Origin: Acheta domesticus
Taxonomy: Eukaryota; Arthropoda; Insecta; Orthoptera; Gryllidae
DNA length: 64,000 nucleotides
Direction of reading: 5' to 3'
NCBI GenBank assembly: GCA_031308135.1
Contig: JAHLJT010003656.1
Location: 48,272,335 to 48,336,334, forward strand
Part shown: piece after piece, positions 21,201-32,334 of the stretch
Layout: every line of letters begins with the position of its first letter
Position numbering within the stretch: the first letter of the stretch is position 1
Made by a program: the position numbers and the translations under genes
Notes under the pieces: model-generated
Told to the model about the DNA's origin: nothing
The model's input: the letters and a program-made list of their open reading frames with translations, nothing else
Databases searched by the model: none

Positions 21201-21865
21201 TGCCTCCTCTTCGGAGGCGTTGAAGATTTTTCATCAATGGATATCGATTTTGCATTTAAAAGGAAAAGCAGGATTGTTGTGTTAGTGAATCCTGGCCCTT
21301 TTCTTATTGACAGATATTGTGTTGACCCTTACAGTATAATACAATTGGCACATAGTTTATCAGCGCATGTGTGTATGAGTGTTCCATCAGTTTATCACTG
21401 TTTTCCTCTTCTATCCCGATTTCATACTTCTTTCTTTTTCCATTCTCTTTCTCTCCCTTAAATTTATTAAAATGGGAATTTTTGAACCAACAGGCATTTA
21501 GGCACGTGTGACAGCATACGTTCAAAATGGGTGTCGAAAGATGAAAGTAATTTTTGTTCATGACCAGAAGCACATAGTATCAAGGGCTTAGTTGGCCGTC
21601 GTAGGGCTTAGTTGGAAGAAGTAGCAATTGACATACGGGGGTATTTTTGAATCTCATATGAACGTGTTATTTTAATAGTCGTACAACTCCACTTTTTTGA
21701 CAAATCGAGTTAACGCCATTTTCAGGTCCGCGAAAGTGTTATACATTTATTCTGAAAGTGATAGAAGTCAAAGTTCTTTCTTTGGACGACAATCAAAGTG
21801 AATCACAGAAGATTGCAATCTGTTCATTTTGAAAGTGGTGCCACTCCAGTAGAACGTCTACGTGG
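21200..21865. other. No gene seen
   Basis: Ordinary AT-rich DNA. A short local duplication of AGGGCTTAGTTGG occurs at about 21584 and 21602. Confidence 0.45.
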
Positions 21866-21868
21866 TTT

Positions 21869-21982
21869 TCTACTAGTCTTGTGATGAGTAATTTTCGAGA
21901 TATTTATGTGTCTGCAGCGATATGATTTCTACAAGTCTTGTGATGAGTGATTTTCGAGATATGTGTCTGCAGCGACATGACT
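21869..21982. repeat. Tandem duplication, ~57 bp unit
   Basis: TTTCTACTAGTCTTGTGATG is followed by TTTTCGAGATAT and GTGTCTGCAGCGATATGA, then repeated with a few differences and one 4 bp length change. Two units are visible. Confidence 0.9.
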
Positions 21983-22529
21983 ATAAAGAGCTTGATCTAG
22001 AGATGGTAATAGCAAAAACCAACATAATTATATCGCACATTTTTATTTAACACATAAATTAAATTAATGGTCTATGTGTTAAAAGACCTTCAAAAATATG
22101 TAATAAGAAGGAAGGAAAATGAACAAATAGTGTCTGTAACTGGCTAAAAATTAGATGGATTAGATTTGTCAAACAGAAGTCTTTTATAAATATGTACAAG
22201 TGAACCTTAAATCAAGACATCAGTTTTTACACAGTAAACTTTCAAACCTCCAGTAGATGACGAAGAACTAAGATTTTTAAACACTTAAATATCTCGCTTC
22301 TAGTACCACAACAAAGAAAGGTTTATGAGAAGAAATAGGATATGCTTGATATGTTTCCATTCATTTAAGGAATTAATCACGCTTATTTCACTGTTCTGCA
22401 GGTATGAACCGGACGATTTCAAGAAGATGAAGAAAACTGAATGTGTCTCAACAGTAACATAAATGAATATTTAATTTGTTTTAATAAATCGATGTTGTAT
22501 TCATTTCCAACTTTTCGTAGAACGACATC

Positions 22530-23140
22530 TACCGAATTGCCCCACCACTCTCATTATTATGATGGTATAATTTCTTTATACTCCAATTTTTCGCGAAGCA
22601 CACAGTATGCTTATTCATATCATCTTCAGGCAAACAAATGAATATGTTTTATGAGAAAACCATCCTCTAATTTTTAAAATAATTTAACTTTAGTGCTCAA
22701 TACCACGAAATTAGTGTCAATGGTGTGTACCACTATTAAAATAACGCCTCCATTGTCAAGCAGAATTTTCACGAAAATTACTAGTTTTTCAAACAAATAT
22801 TCCATGACCTTTTTCAATGAGCTGTTTTTTTAAAACTGACCTTGTCTGAAAGAAAAATCTCTATCTTCAATTCTGTAGTCCACCAAACTAATTTTTATGG
22901 TGGTATTACTCCTTTACATCCCCAATATTCTACGAAGCACACGATGTGCTTATTCATATAATCGTCAGACAAACAAGTAACTATCTTATACAAGAAAAGA
23001 CTCACAATTTTATATCTAGCTCCTTCTCAGATTATTTTTATAATCATTTAACTTTAGAACTTAATAACTCGAAAGTAGTGTCAATGAAGTTAAAATAACA
23101 CCTCCATATATAATAGATCTCGTATAAGATTTTCATCAGC
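22530..23140. repeat. Two diverged direct repeats, ~250 bp each
   Basis: About 22535-22780 and 22870-23140 share, in order, a TATGAYGG/TATGGTGGTAT block, GCGAAGCACAC/ACGAAGCACACGATG, GCTTATTCATAT, CAGRCAAACAA, AATAATTTAACTTTAG-like sequence, GTGTCAATG and AAATAACRCCTCCAT. The offset is about 345 bp. No coding content was found; probably two copies of one AT-rich repeat in tandem. Confidence 0.75.
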
Positions 23141-23670
23141 TCTTTGTGGAGTGGAGGAATTTCTCTCACAATCCCGCAAATAACGCATTTCAATTGCAAG
23201 TCATGCTTCATTCTTTTCCAAACATGTTTTTTTAAAGTCGAGATGCCTGTATAAAGAAGACTGGCCGAGGAGGGCCTACGGGTTCATGTAGGCAGCCGCG
23301 GTGTGGGTGTGGAAGGGCTAGAGGGATGGAGAGTTGCTCGTGCCGATAAAGCTTGGAATAGAAAGAGCACCTGAGTCTGCGGAGATGGGAGGCATAGAGT
23401 TCGGACAGACCTTTCTGAAACGCGAGGTAGTTGCGACTTAATTTAAAAATTAAACAAAAACATGCGCTTTGTGAGCGTTAATTTTCTTTTCACTTAAGGG
23501 AAATAACTCTTTCACTGAGGAGAGAGACTCTACTCTATCCCTACTCCAATGGTGGAATCTCATTATTTCAAAAATTTGGGAAGAGTATGGCCATAGCTTC
23601 CTCTAACCAGCAAACAGCGGCACGAACAACGGAAGTTCTACATCCTATTCGACATCTACATCTACATCCA
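23140..23670. other. No gene seen
   Basis: Mixed composition, with a GC-richer stretch at 23260-23400 that shows no recognisable element. Confidence 0.45.
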
Positions 23671-23671
23671 C

Positions 23672-23880
23672 ATCCTATACTTCGATTGAAACATAGAGGC
23701 GTCTCAAGACCACGAGGAGGGTGAAGAGGGGGGACACTGTCATCCAGTCGGGAGCTTCGTTTCGATATAAAATTTTGGTATTGGAGTATCTAATCGGATA
23801 ACAATGTCCCCCTCTCCTTTCAGCTCGTGACCTTGAGGCGACACTATAAATAAATCAAAGTATAGGTGGCGGTAACGACC
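23672..23880. repeat. Imperfect palindrome, ~100 bp arms
   Basis: The left arm starts CCTATACTTCGATTGAAACA and contains GGCGTCTCAAGACCACGAG and GGGGGGACACTGTCATCC. The complement of the right arm reads CCTATACTTTGATTTATTTA, GTCGCCTCAAGGTCACGAG and GGGGGACATTGTTATCC. The arms meet at AAAATTTT near 23772. The structure fits a MITE-like foldback. Immediately after it (23880-23935) a short CCTTAGTC-type tandem repeat occurs. Confidence 0.8.
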
Positions 23881-24269
23881 TTAGTCTTAGTCCTTAGTCG
23901 ACCTTAGTCCTTAGTCTTAGTCGACCTTAGGCCTTTCTTTCTTTTGACTGTTTCGCTCAGCGCGAGAAATACAATACGAACTTTTGTTCGTAATTTCTAC
24001 GTCTATAATATTACTTTGTATGGTTAGTATTGTGCGGAGATTTCAGAAATTAAAGAAAACTGCCGTTGTAACGTACAGGTTACCGTTGTTAGTTATCTTC
24101 TCAAGCGAGACGAGATATTTATAATAGAAGACCCTAAAATAAACAAAATACTTTGAGAGGTTGCGGCAATTATTTAAAAAGATTCTAAAATTCACGGGAA
24201 TGTGGATTTATGCAAATGAATGCATAATGTTGTGTTAGAATAGATAACATAAAAGTATTTTGTTATATT

Positions 24270-24745
24270 CTTTTGTTTTTTCTAAAAAAATACGCAAATA
24301 AATTTTTTAAATATCACTCGCGCCGTTAATATCCACATTTTCAACAATTTGTTTCCATTATTGAATTTATGAGTAGAAATATTTAAAATGGCTTCCAATG
24401 ATGTTTCTCCAAAACTCAATAGTTTTATGTGAAAAGGAACTTCAAATTTCGAATTTACAATAATGCTTAAACGATATTTTGTTAAAATGACTCTACATTT
24501 TTCAGCAAATATTTCCATATAGGACATGATTTTACTCTTCTGTATTATTTTTAAAGTAATATTTTGGTTCCTCTGTATGGAAACCTAAAAAAATGGGAAA
24601 TTTTAAAAAACTGTAGTTTGGGCGACGATAGATGACGACTGGTAAGAGAATAGGGAAAGATCGAAAAACTAACGAGATCAAAGGAATTCGAAAACTAGTA
24701 CGAGAAAGTTTAGCACCACTAGTTTACTCTGAAGTTCTTCTCAGA
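24270..24745 (+). repeat. Dispersed repeat family E, copy 1
   Basis: Aligns with 46890-47330 over nearly its full length. Shared blocks include CACATTTTCAACAATTTGT-like sequence, CTTCAAATTTCGAATTTACA, GAAACCTAAAAAAAT near 24582, GGGCGACGATAGATGAC near 24620 and GAAAACTAGTACGAGAAAGT. No protein recognised. Confidence 0.7.
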
Positions 24746-25183
24746 GTCAATTACTTGTTTAAGAGAAGCATCGAAATTTCCACCACTAATTTTTCGATAA
24801 GAAGAGAAACGATGCTCAATATTATTGGTCTCAAAATTACTTGGAAACACATATTCTACTTTCAATACAGTTAAGGAATGCTTAATCATATCTACAGTAG
24901 TTGTGGTGGATAAATATACCGCATTAAATGTATCCTGTTAAAGAAAACCTTTCCTCTTCGGATTTTTAGTAAGACCTTTCCGTTCAGACCTGCAAGTTGA
25001 GAAATTTTCAAGAAAGTCTGACCTTTCAACATTAACACTGTGGAATGTAAGGTTGAGAAAATCCTTTTTCGCATTTCCTATTAGATGACTATGTTTATTC
25101 ATAATTTTCCATCATTCATAAAAGATATTCACAAATAATGTGGAATCAGTGTATTGAGGCAATAAAAGTTAGATTTTGTTAGA
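24745..25183. other. No gene seen
   Basis: AT-rich DNA with 60-80-codon chance frames only. Confidence 0.45.
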
Positions 25184-25193
25184 TTTATTATTA

Positions 25194-25229
25194 ATTCTGC
25201 AATGAAGTATCATTACTTGGTGGCAGAAT
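25194..25229 (-). other. LINE 3'-terminal hairpin (copy 3)
   Basis: ATTCTGC (25194-25200) pairs with GCAGAAT (25223-25229), and inner AAGT pairs with ACTT. The stem sequence differs from copies 1 and 2 on both sides while pairing is kept. Confidence 0.75.
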
Positions 25230-25465
25230 ATTTAAATTACAAGAGAGTACTTGATTTAGAAAAAACAAAAAAAACAAACAAACAATAATTAAGAATAATG
25301 GTACATAATTTCATAGCGCAAACCTTACTCCAATTCATTTTACTCCACTTCACTTCAGTTCACTTCACTGCACTGCACTTCACAACACTTAACTGATATG
25401 CATCTCTTTCGCATTTCTTTCCCTCCACTACACAACACTGCACTGCACTGCACTACACGAATATA

Positions 25466-25531
<66 letters not shown>
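25466..25531. repeat. (AAT)n microsatellite in the LINE 3' UTR
   Basis: About 22 uninterrupted AAT units followed by imperfect AT-rich trinucleotides. It sits between the pol stop and the CAGTG repeats of LINE copy 3. Confidence 0.95.
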
Positions 25532-25533
<2 letters not shown>

Positions 25534-26055
25534 CAATACTACTACAACTACTACTAATAATAACAATTAGACAAATTACTTAATAGGAAATTCTACTTAT
25601 TTAACAGTAGAAACTTAACAATAATACAATGACATAAAATATAGATGAATAGCTAGGAAACTAATTTATTTTTAAATTTTCTCAGGTTTTGAGGAATGGG
25701 TTCAAAGATTGTCGCAGGCAAACTGTTCCAGTCTCTAATAGTTCTGTTTGTGAATGAAAATTTCCCAACATCCGTTTTCTGCACTCTTGTCTTAATTTTG
25801 TGCTTGTGATCCGCTCTACCGAAGTAAGTAGGTTTTCCTAGACGACGATTAATTTCACCCCAAGCAGGATAACCTTTGTATGCTTTGTACATAGCACAGA
25901 GTCGCAACTTAATCCGCCTTTTTTCGAGTGACTCCCATGCACCTTTATTTTTTGTACCCCTGAAAGTGAATTTTAATGCTCTGCGCTGGAGCCTTTCTAG
26001 ATTACCTTGCTGCGATATTCTGTACGGGTCCCAGCATACCGCGCCGTATTCTAAA

Positions 26056-26735
26056 GTCATGGGATAGTCCTAATATCGTAACAAGGCTCCTCCGTGGCAT
26101 CGACTTCACAAGTCGTTGAAAGTCCCCTTCAGAAATATTGAGCGATGCCGCAATTATAGCCGTTCATAATTGTAAACGTTTTGCAGGTGCAGGATTTTGT
26201 GCACGTACTGATTTCTCGATTATGTCCCATAAATGTTATATGACCCATTATGTCCCATAATGATGGGATATGTATCGGGCGAGCTGGATGGCCAAATCAT
26301 TCACTCGAATTGTCTGGAATGTTGTTCAAGCCAATCGCGAACAATTTTGGTCCGTGGGCATGGCGCATTGTTATTCAGAAAACCCAGATCGTTGTTTCGG
26401 AAAATGAAGTCCCTGAATGTCTGCATGTAGTCTCTGAGTAGCTGAAAGTGGCCATTTAAAGTAAATGATGGGTTCAATTGGACCAGGCAATCCTGTACAA
26501 TCCATGTAGAAACAGACCACATTTTTATGGGGCCATCGCCAGCATACGCAGTGTCTTGTTGACCACTGGCGTCCATGGCTTTGTGGGGTCTGCACCAGAC
26601 TCGAAACCTACCGTCAGCTCCTACCAGCTGAAATCGCGACTCATCTGTCCAAGCCACGGTTTTCTGGTCGTCAAGTGTCCCATCGATATGGTCACGAGTC
26701 CAGGAGAGGCGGTGCAGGCGATGTCATGCACATGA
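26056..26735 (-). pseudogene. Tc1-like transposase relic, copy 2
   Basis: The longest minus frame (26657-26301) reads WTDESRFQLVGADGRFRVW (first DDE-region block) and later FLNNNAPCPRTKIVRDWLEQ, where the usual D of the second catalytic block (DNAPCH) is N. Past it the third block is spoiled by an insertion that repeats TTATGTCCCATAA (26218-26260). The C-terminal GDFQRLVKSMPRR follows. Only GTCATGGGATAG of the 3' inverted end remains at 26057; the other end is truncated near 26735. It is the same subfamily as 17531-18665. Confidence 0.88.
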
Positions 26736-26894
26736 AGACACAACCAACGGCGCGACCAACATCTACAAAAAAATATGAATAGATATGAAATTTTTACTGT
26801 CCCTTCTTCAGAAATATCGAGGTGACTTGCAAAGTTTAGTAAAGATTAACACAAAATAAATGTGGAAAATAAATTATTTACTGCACATTTTGTA

Positions 26895-27108
26895 AAGAAA
26901 ATTACTGATATTAGGGCGAGGTTTTACTGTTATTAAATATTCTTAAAATAATAAGTTCCGTTCTACTATTAGGAAACCGAAAAAATTAAGAAAATGTACT
27001 TTGGGTGGCAATAGATGGCATCTGGGAAGAGCTTGCGTCATGTCCGAATAGCTAGCTGAGACCAAAGGAAATAGAAAACGGATACGGGCAAGTCGGTGCC
27101 ATTCTGTA
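26895..27108 (+). repeat. Dispersed repeat family E, copy 2 (partial)
   Basis: GGGCGAGGTTTTACTGTTAT, TTCCGTTCTACTATTAGGAA, ATGTACTTTGGGTGGCAATA and AGACCAAAGGAAATAGAAAAC match copy 3 at 47.15-47.32 kb with few differences. The palindrome at 27110 interrupts its end. Confidence 0.8.
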
Positions 27109-27109
27109 G

Positions 27110-27352
27110 CGCCACTATACTTTGGTTTTTCTTTCATGGCGCACGGGGGGGTGTCATCAAAATGGAATATCTCGCGGTATTTCGCGTCGTTCTCCGTTGT
27201 GCTGCCAGGAAACGCGTGATCGCCAGCACTGCTCGATACAGTCACGATCATGCGACTCCAAGCGGCACAACCGAGAACGACACGAAATACCGTGAGATAT
27301 TCCATTTTATTGACACCCCCCTGTGCGCCAAGAAAGAAAAAACTAAGTTTAG
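27110..27352. mobile_element. ~240 bp near-perfect palindrome (foldback MITE-like)
   Basis: The left arm reads TTTTTCTTTCATGGCGCAC, GGGTGTCATCAAAATGGAAT and ATCTCGCGGTATTTCG. The complement of the right arm gives the same with about one change in ten, including GGCGCACAGGGGGGTGTCA and AATATCTCACGGTATTTCG. Pairing continues almost to the centre (CGTGATCG...CGATCATG, about 27210-27262). Both strands therefore carry a frame beginning MEYL-VFRVVL, an artefact of symmetry. No transposase is present. Confidence 0.88.
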
Positions 27353-27359
27353 TTAATAT

Positions 27360-27905
27360 ATTCCGCCAGAGGCCATGTGCGGCAGATCTGGATTCTAATA
27401 GGTTGGCTCCTAATGTATTCCGCTAGGTCAGTAGTGAATTAGCAGAACTGGTAGTATCTAAATGGATCTCTGCATTAGCATTATGAAAGATCAAAATTTA
27501 AGATAGCAATGTACTGTAAAATAAAATTAAAGAAAAATAAAGAAATATATTAAAATTTGAACCACAGTGGTTCATATAAAATTGATCTTTTTCCTTTTTA
27601 ACAAGCATTGTATATGAAGAAATCCCAGACACAGCCGGATATTTTGTTAGGAAAATGTAAGAATCTTTTATAAAATTAGTTAAGGAATACGCAAGATGTA
27701 TTTGTGAGAAGGATGTATAATTTTTTTCATGAAATAAATTTGTTTTCTAATCAACTCGAATTTTAATATACGCTATCTGATTTATAGCGACCAGAAACAC
27801 GAACTGCCATCACAAAATGTGAGCGAGACGATTCGTCCCGGATACCCAGTGACGTAAGAGACTAAAGACAAGCGGCCGCACAAAAGAACACGCATACACA
27901 TTTGT
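27360..27905. other. No gene seen
   Basis: AT-rich, without repeats or frames that can be supported. Confidence 0.45.
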
Positions 27906-27929
27906 AGTGCGTTTTACGAAAGGGTCGGC

Positions 27930-28765
27930 CCCCTTCTTCTCCTTGGATATCTTTTTTCTTCTGTCTCTTTTTATCAGTCTTATACTTTATAGCCTTCGTG
28001 CGCTCTCTCATCTGCCCTCTCCCTTCGTCGTTCGCACGCTTCTCCTGCTTTATCTCGATGCCGATCCCTTTCTTCCTCTCTTAATTCCTATTTGTTATCT
28101 TCTCTCGCCATATTTCTCTTATTTGTCTGTCTTTTGCAGTGTCCCTTTCCCTCATGTTTATATTCGCTCTTACTGTCTTAACTTTCCTTTTATACGATCT
28201 GTTCTCTCGTTTATCCACATTGTATATTTTTCCCGTTCTCTCACCGTTTTTTTCTTTCACCTCTGTCGCGTTCTCTCTTTCCCGTTGCCTGACACTCTGA
28301 CTCGCTCTTGCCATCTCTACTCTCTCGCTCTTCTACGCTCTATCCCCTCCCGCTCTCCTGCCCTCTACCTCTCTCATTCTCCCACGCTCTTTCACCAATT
28401 TTCGGACTCATTCTCTTTCTTGTTCTTACCCCCACTCAGTCTCCAACCATTTCTTCTCTTCCTCCTCTATTCTATCTCCTCTGTCATCCCCTTCCATCCT
28501 ATGTCTCCTCTCCTCTATTCTTTTCTGTCATCATCTTCTTTTCTATCGCCATCCCTATATTTCCCTCTCTCTCCGCCTTCCACTCCTATCTTCTCCCGCT
28601 CTCTCATCCTTCCGACCGGTCTCCTCCAGCACAATTGGTTTTCCTGATTCTCTGCTCCTATCCCACTCATTCGCTCACGCTATCTCACTATCTGCCACTT
28701 TTCCCCTCCCGTTCCTTCCCCCGCTCTGTGAATACCTCTGTATACATCCCTTCCGCTCTCTTTCA
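27930..28765. repeat. Pyrimidine-rich (CT) tract
   Basis: About 830 bp with strong C+T bias on the + strand, but irregular rather than tandem. It produces + frames of 246 and 277 codons made largely of S, L, F and P, which I treat as compositional. Confidence 0.8.
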
Positions 28766-28789
28766 CCCACCATTTCTTTCGCGCTGCGC

Positions 28790-29270
28790 CTTGCTCTCAC
28801 TAGAGCGCGTCTCCGGGTGGAAAGAGGGCCCAGGGAGCCAGGGCGGGAGCAGCCGCCGCTGCCGCTCGGAACGCACCGCGCTGCATAACGGCCCGCGCAC
28901 GCCAACTTTACGCTCCGCTCCTTTAACTGCTCCTCCGCGCAAGTGCTCTCTAGCGGCCGCCCCGTCGCCGCGCTCCTCTGGGAGCAAGGGACATTACTCG
29001 TGCGAGTTCCAAAGAACGCGAAAATTCTCTGGCGCCCCAACCCCCCTCCCCCACGCCGCGCGCGCCCTGGAAAACTGCCCTGGACTAACCGTTTTTCGTT
29101 TACGGCAGAGGCTCTCTGCGAACGACCAGGACGGGGGTTAACAGGCGGGCAAACGAAATGGTTTGTTTGTCGATTGCCGAACTTGTTTATTTCAACATAA
29201 ACCGTCGAAATGGGAATCAGAAACTTAGATCGGTTTCGTGATTTATAAACGTTGGATGTTCTTTGGATGG
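28790..29270. promoter_or_regulatory. CpG island followed by a cluster of forkhead-like sites (candidate regulatory region)
   Basis: 28790-29130 is CpG-dense. Directly after it come TTTGTTTG (29162), TGTTTAT (29184-29190), ATAAAC (29198) and TGATTTATAAAC (29239-29250). TRTTTRY is the established forkhead consensus, and TGATTTAT matches the Exd/posterior-Hox composite. Clustering within 90 bp is suggestive only. No exon recognised. Confidence 0.3.
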
Positions 29271-30638
29271 ATGTTGTTGGTGAATAATCAAATAGCAAAT
29301 TGCAAATATCAAGAAGTCGAGGTTTTCGTCAACTTAAAAGGAAATATTTTTTCCTCTGATCTCCACGCTATCCACACTATGACATGTTTATTATTGACTG
29401 ATTGATTAATTAATTATTAGGATATTCCGTATGTTCTATTTATTCTTCTGTACATATCCATGTATTCTCAATCTCATTTTTGTGTTCCAAGCTGAAATAT
29501 TTTGTTTCGTTGAGTAATTTTTGGTATTGTTCCTTATGTCTAAATTAAGCAATCACAAGTATGTTACAAAGAAAAATGCGAACAGTTTAATGAAAAATAT
29601 CATGGGAAATTTTAAAACAATGTTATCGTTACTAGACTGGTATAAAATAATATAAATTCTCAGTGAATAAATTACAGGTTTCTCGTGCAGTGTTCCGAGA
29701 TTTTTTGCAAAATATTTTCTAATTGATCTTATACAGGGAATTTACGTTTAAGTCTGATTTGCAAAAAAAAAACTCAAAGAAACTCTCTTGGACTAAGTTG
29801 ATTTCAGTTTTGGCCTTCACTTCCGCAAAAAAATACTGGGGATATTGAATATCCAGAAGATGTCAAGTTCTTTTAACTCACCATTCTCTTAACTGTGCAG
29901 ACTTCAACCCCCTCGGTACGAAAGTCTATGTACTCATGTTATAGTTTCCAACATTTCTCTTTCAAGAAGCTTGTGTTATGGCCTACTTCTCCAACTTTCT
30001 TAAGCCCCGCGCCGAATAGCCTTAAGCTTTTGCATTCTCGAGTATTTTCTCTCTTCACTTGTTTCCACTTTCCTTAGCGTGAACAATGAATTCTCTCTCT
30101 TGATAATGGTTTGTTCCCGCTTGCTCCACTCATTTTCTCTTTACCACTTCATAGAAATGCAAAAATCCACTGCTTTTGTGAGTGATGGCTTCTGTGTGCT
30201 CTTCTCTCGTTGCGACGTCTTAAGATGTCCTCTAAAAGCTTCTAATCAACAGTTTGGGATCCATAAATCTCTGATTGTATGCTTTCGCGAAAATATTTGA
30301 GGCGTTAAATACTTTATTCCTAGGACTTAAGTATTCTAAATTACATGGGTTTTCTCCAACATAAACGAGATTAATACTTTTTTTTAAGAAAGTAATTTTC
30401 AGGTATAATATTTCGTAGACTGACGTCATTTTTACAGTGGGTCTTTAAATTTTCTTGTAAAAACGGTTTTTGTGAAGCATTTACCGTTCGAAACGTCACT
30501 TCAATCACTTTACAACTTTCCAAACGCCATCATCAACTTCGGTTATGCACAGATGCTGAAGAAAAATATGAATCGTGAATCCCAGTAAAGTGTTCAATGC
30601 AGTAAACTTAGTTGAAGGGTAGATTTTGAGTATTATTT
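29270..30638. other. No gene seen
   Basis: AT-rich DNA with 60-70-codon chance frames and no recognised repeat. Confidence 0.45.
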
Positions 30639-30639
30639 T

Positions 30640-30776
30640 TCTTGTTGTTGTTATTGTTATTGTTATTGTTATTGTTATTGTTATTGTTATTGTTATTGTT
30701 ATTGTTATTGTTATTGTTATTGTTATTGTTATTGTTATTGTTATTGTTATTGTTATTGTTATTATTATTATTATTA
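30640..30776. repeat. (GTTATT)n hexanucleotide microsatellite
   Basis: About 20 perfect GTTATT units, then (ATT)n to about 30776. Frames of all-leucine, isoleucine-valine or isoleucine-threonine type across it are artefacts. Confidence 0.97.
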
Positions 30777-30779
30777 TAT

Positions 30780-31858
30780 TATCACGGAAAAACATATCTA
30801 ATTCAAAAAATAATTATAATGATGTGAAATGAAAAACTATATTTCCTTTTTCTAATGGAGGGATTCGGGCTAGTCTGTAGACCAGGGTCTAGTAGTATCA
30901 AATACTAAACAGTACCCATGCGACATAAGCATTCTTTTCGGGTCGTCATAAAAATCTCATCTGAGAAAACAAATTAAAAAATAATGCATAAACAGATGAG
31001 AAATAAAACAGTAATACGCGACCCGCAGGTTTATGAGCATATTTCGTGAAAAGGTGGCTCAAGGAGAATCGCCATTTTTCTAATTTGCAATCTATTCGCT
31101 TGATGACATTTTCCTTTTTGCTTTTGAGAATAATCGTTGAGTTAACAGCCGCCTCAGTGCAAATTTGACGAGTTCATCGATGAGGAATTCCTTCGAGAAT
31201 TAATCATTCACATTTTATCTTGAAACATTTAATTAAAAGTGTAATACATTCAGATTCTGTGCGATAAATGGGAAGCAATACTAATGAAGATATTGTGAAA
31301 TGAATTTATCTATGTTGTTTTTTGATCCATATTACCCTCACAGATTGTGAGATGAGTGTGATTGCAAGTTGTGTGTAATCGGAAGTCTTTCAGCAGTATT
31401 ATTAGGAATGATTATTTTAATAGCGCATTCCAATGGGAGGGTTAATGATGTATGCCAGCGAAGTTCTTTTTCTCTATTTTTGATTAGGCGAGGAGTTACT
31501 GCTTCTCCATGTAGAGTTTTTTGTTATTAGATCTTTTCTTAACTCTTAATGCTTATTTCGTCTTTCGGGAGTGTAAACAAAAATTCAACATGCGTGTTCA
31601 CTAATGACGACTCCGGCGTTCTCATGCAGTCAGGTCTGCCCATAAAAACGTTGCAAACCTTACTTGTGCAAACGTAGTAGACAACAATAGTGCAATCCTA
31701 GAAACAGTGAATTTTAAACTCTTTCTTAGAAACAAACGTTTCCATCTTGCTTCGCTGAAATCATCACGAATAAAGAAAATCGTGCAGTGCATGTTCAAAA
31801 TATGTTTTTCTTGCCACACCTCAAAAACTGAAAGTATTTTATCAGTAGTTAGGGAAAC
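30780..31858. other. No gene seen
   Basis: AT-rich; no supported feature. Confidence 0.45.
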
Positions 31859-31859
31859 C

Positions 31860-32255
31860 CGGCAGACGTTCTGCCCTTCATCTCCCTCTTTCCCCTCCCG
31901 ACACCCCCTCACTGTCGCTCCCTCCCTCCCTCTCCCTCCTTCACTCTGTCCCTGTCTATCTTTGCTGCTCTCTTCCTTCTCATTCACATTCATCTCTGAG
32001 GTAATATCGGGAAGCGCCGGACCTGCAAAAATGTAATAGAATGTTCAAGGTTTCATCCTGTAGAATACGGTGTCGGCCTCAAAATTGTAGTTTTTAAGGC
32101 CATCGAATGCATTGTTCAGAAGTTATTTAACGATATACATTCAAAATCTTGCTGAATGTGTTGCGAATTGCATTTGCTGTAAATATTAAATTTTGTTCTA
32201 CAGCACCATCTAGTGGACTTACAACAGATTTAACAGCACATAAACCTTCTCGGTG
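31860..32255 (+). repeat. Dispersed repeat family C, copy 1
   Basis: The reverse complement of 42255-42670 aligns along the whole block. A CT-rich head (CTTCATCTCCCTCTTTCCCC, CTGTCCCTGTCTATCT) leads to GAGGTAATATCGGGAAGCGC, AATGTAATAGAATGTTC, GGCCTCAAAATT, AGTTATTTAACGA and TTTTGTTCTACAG. No coding content recognised. Confidence 0.85.
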
Positions 32256-32334
32256 AAGTTGTCTGTTAACAATCTGGGGTTCTATCGGAAACCTTCTCTG
32301 GCATCCTCTGCTTTCCTCTGTGCCGCGCACAGAC

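Larger units (their letters stand above)
25183..26055 (-). mobile_element. LINE family copy 3, 5' end cut by a Tc1 relic
   Basis: The minus strand carries an uninterrupted pol C-terminal frame of 135 codons (26060-25653). It reads LEYGAVCWDPYR, LERLQRRALKFTFRG, LRLCAMYKAYKGYPAW, GKFSFTNRTIRDWNSLPA, ending FKNKLVS. Downstream lie (AAT)n (25466-25531), CAGTG repeats (about 25330-25455), the terminal hairpin (25194-25229) and AATAAA (complement of 25184-25189). The start falls exactly where Tc1 sequence begins (about 26055), so the 5' part was lost or displaced there. Confidence 0.88.

Noticed and set aside
26943..27356. Two opposite-strand frames with near-identical starts (MEYL-VFRVVL)
   Set aside because: The identity follows from the palindrome, not from a duplicated gene.
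27907..29141. Serine/leucine/proline-rich frames of 246 and 277 codons
   Set aside because: They are explained by pyrimidine bias. They overlap each other in different frames and cross into a CpG island with a 207-codon frame on the opposite strand.
30505..30832. Poly-Leu, Ile-Val and Ile-Thr frames
   Set aside because: Generated by the (GTTATT)n microsatellite.
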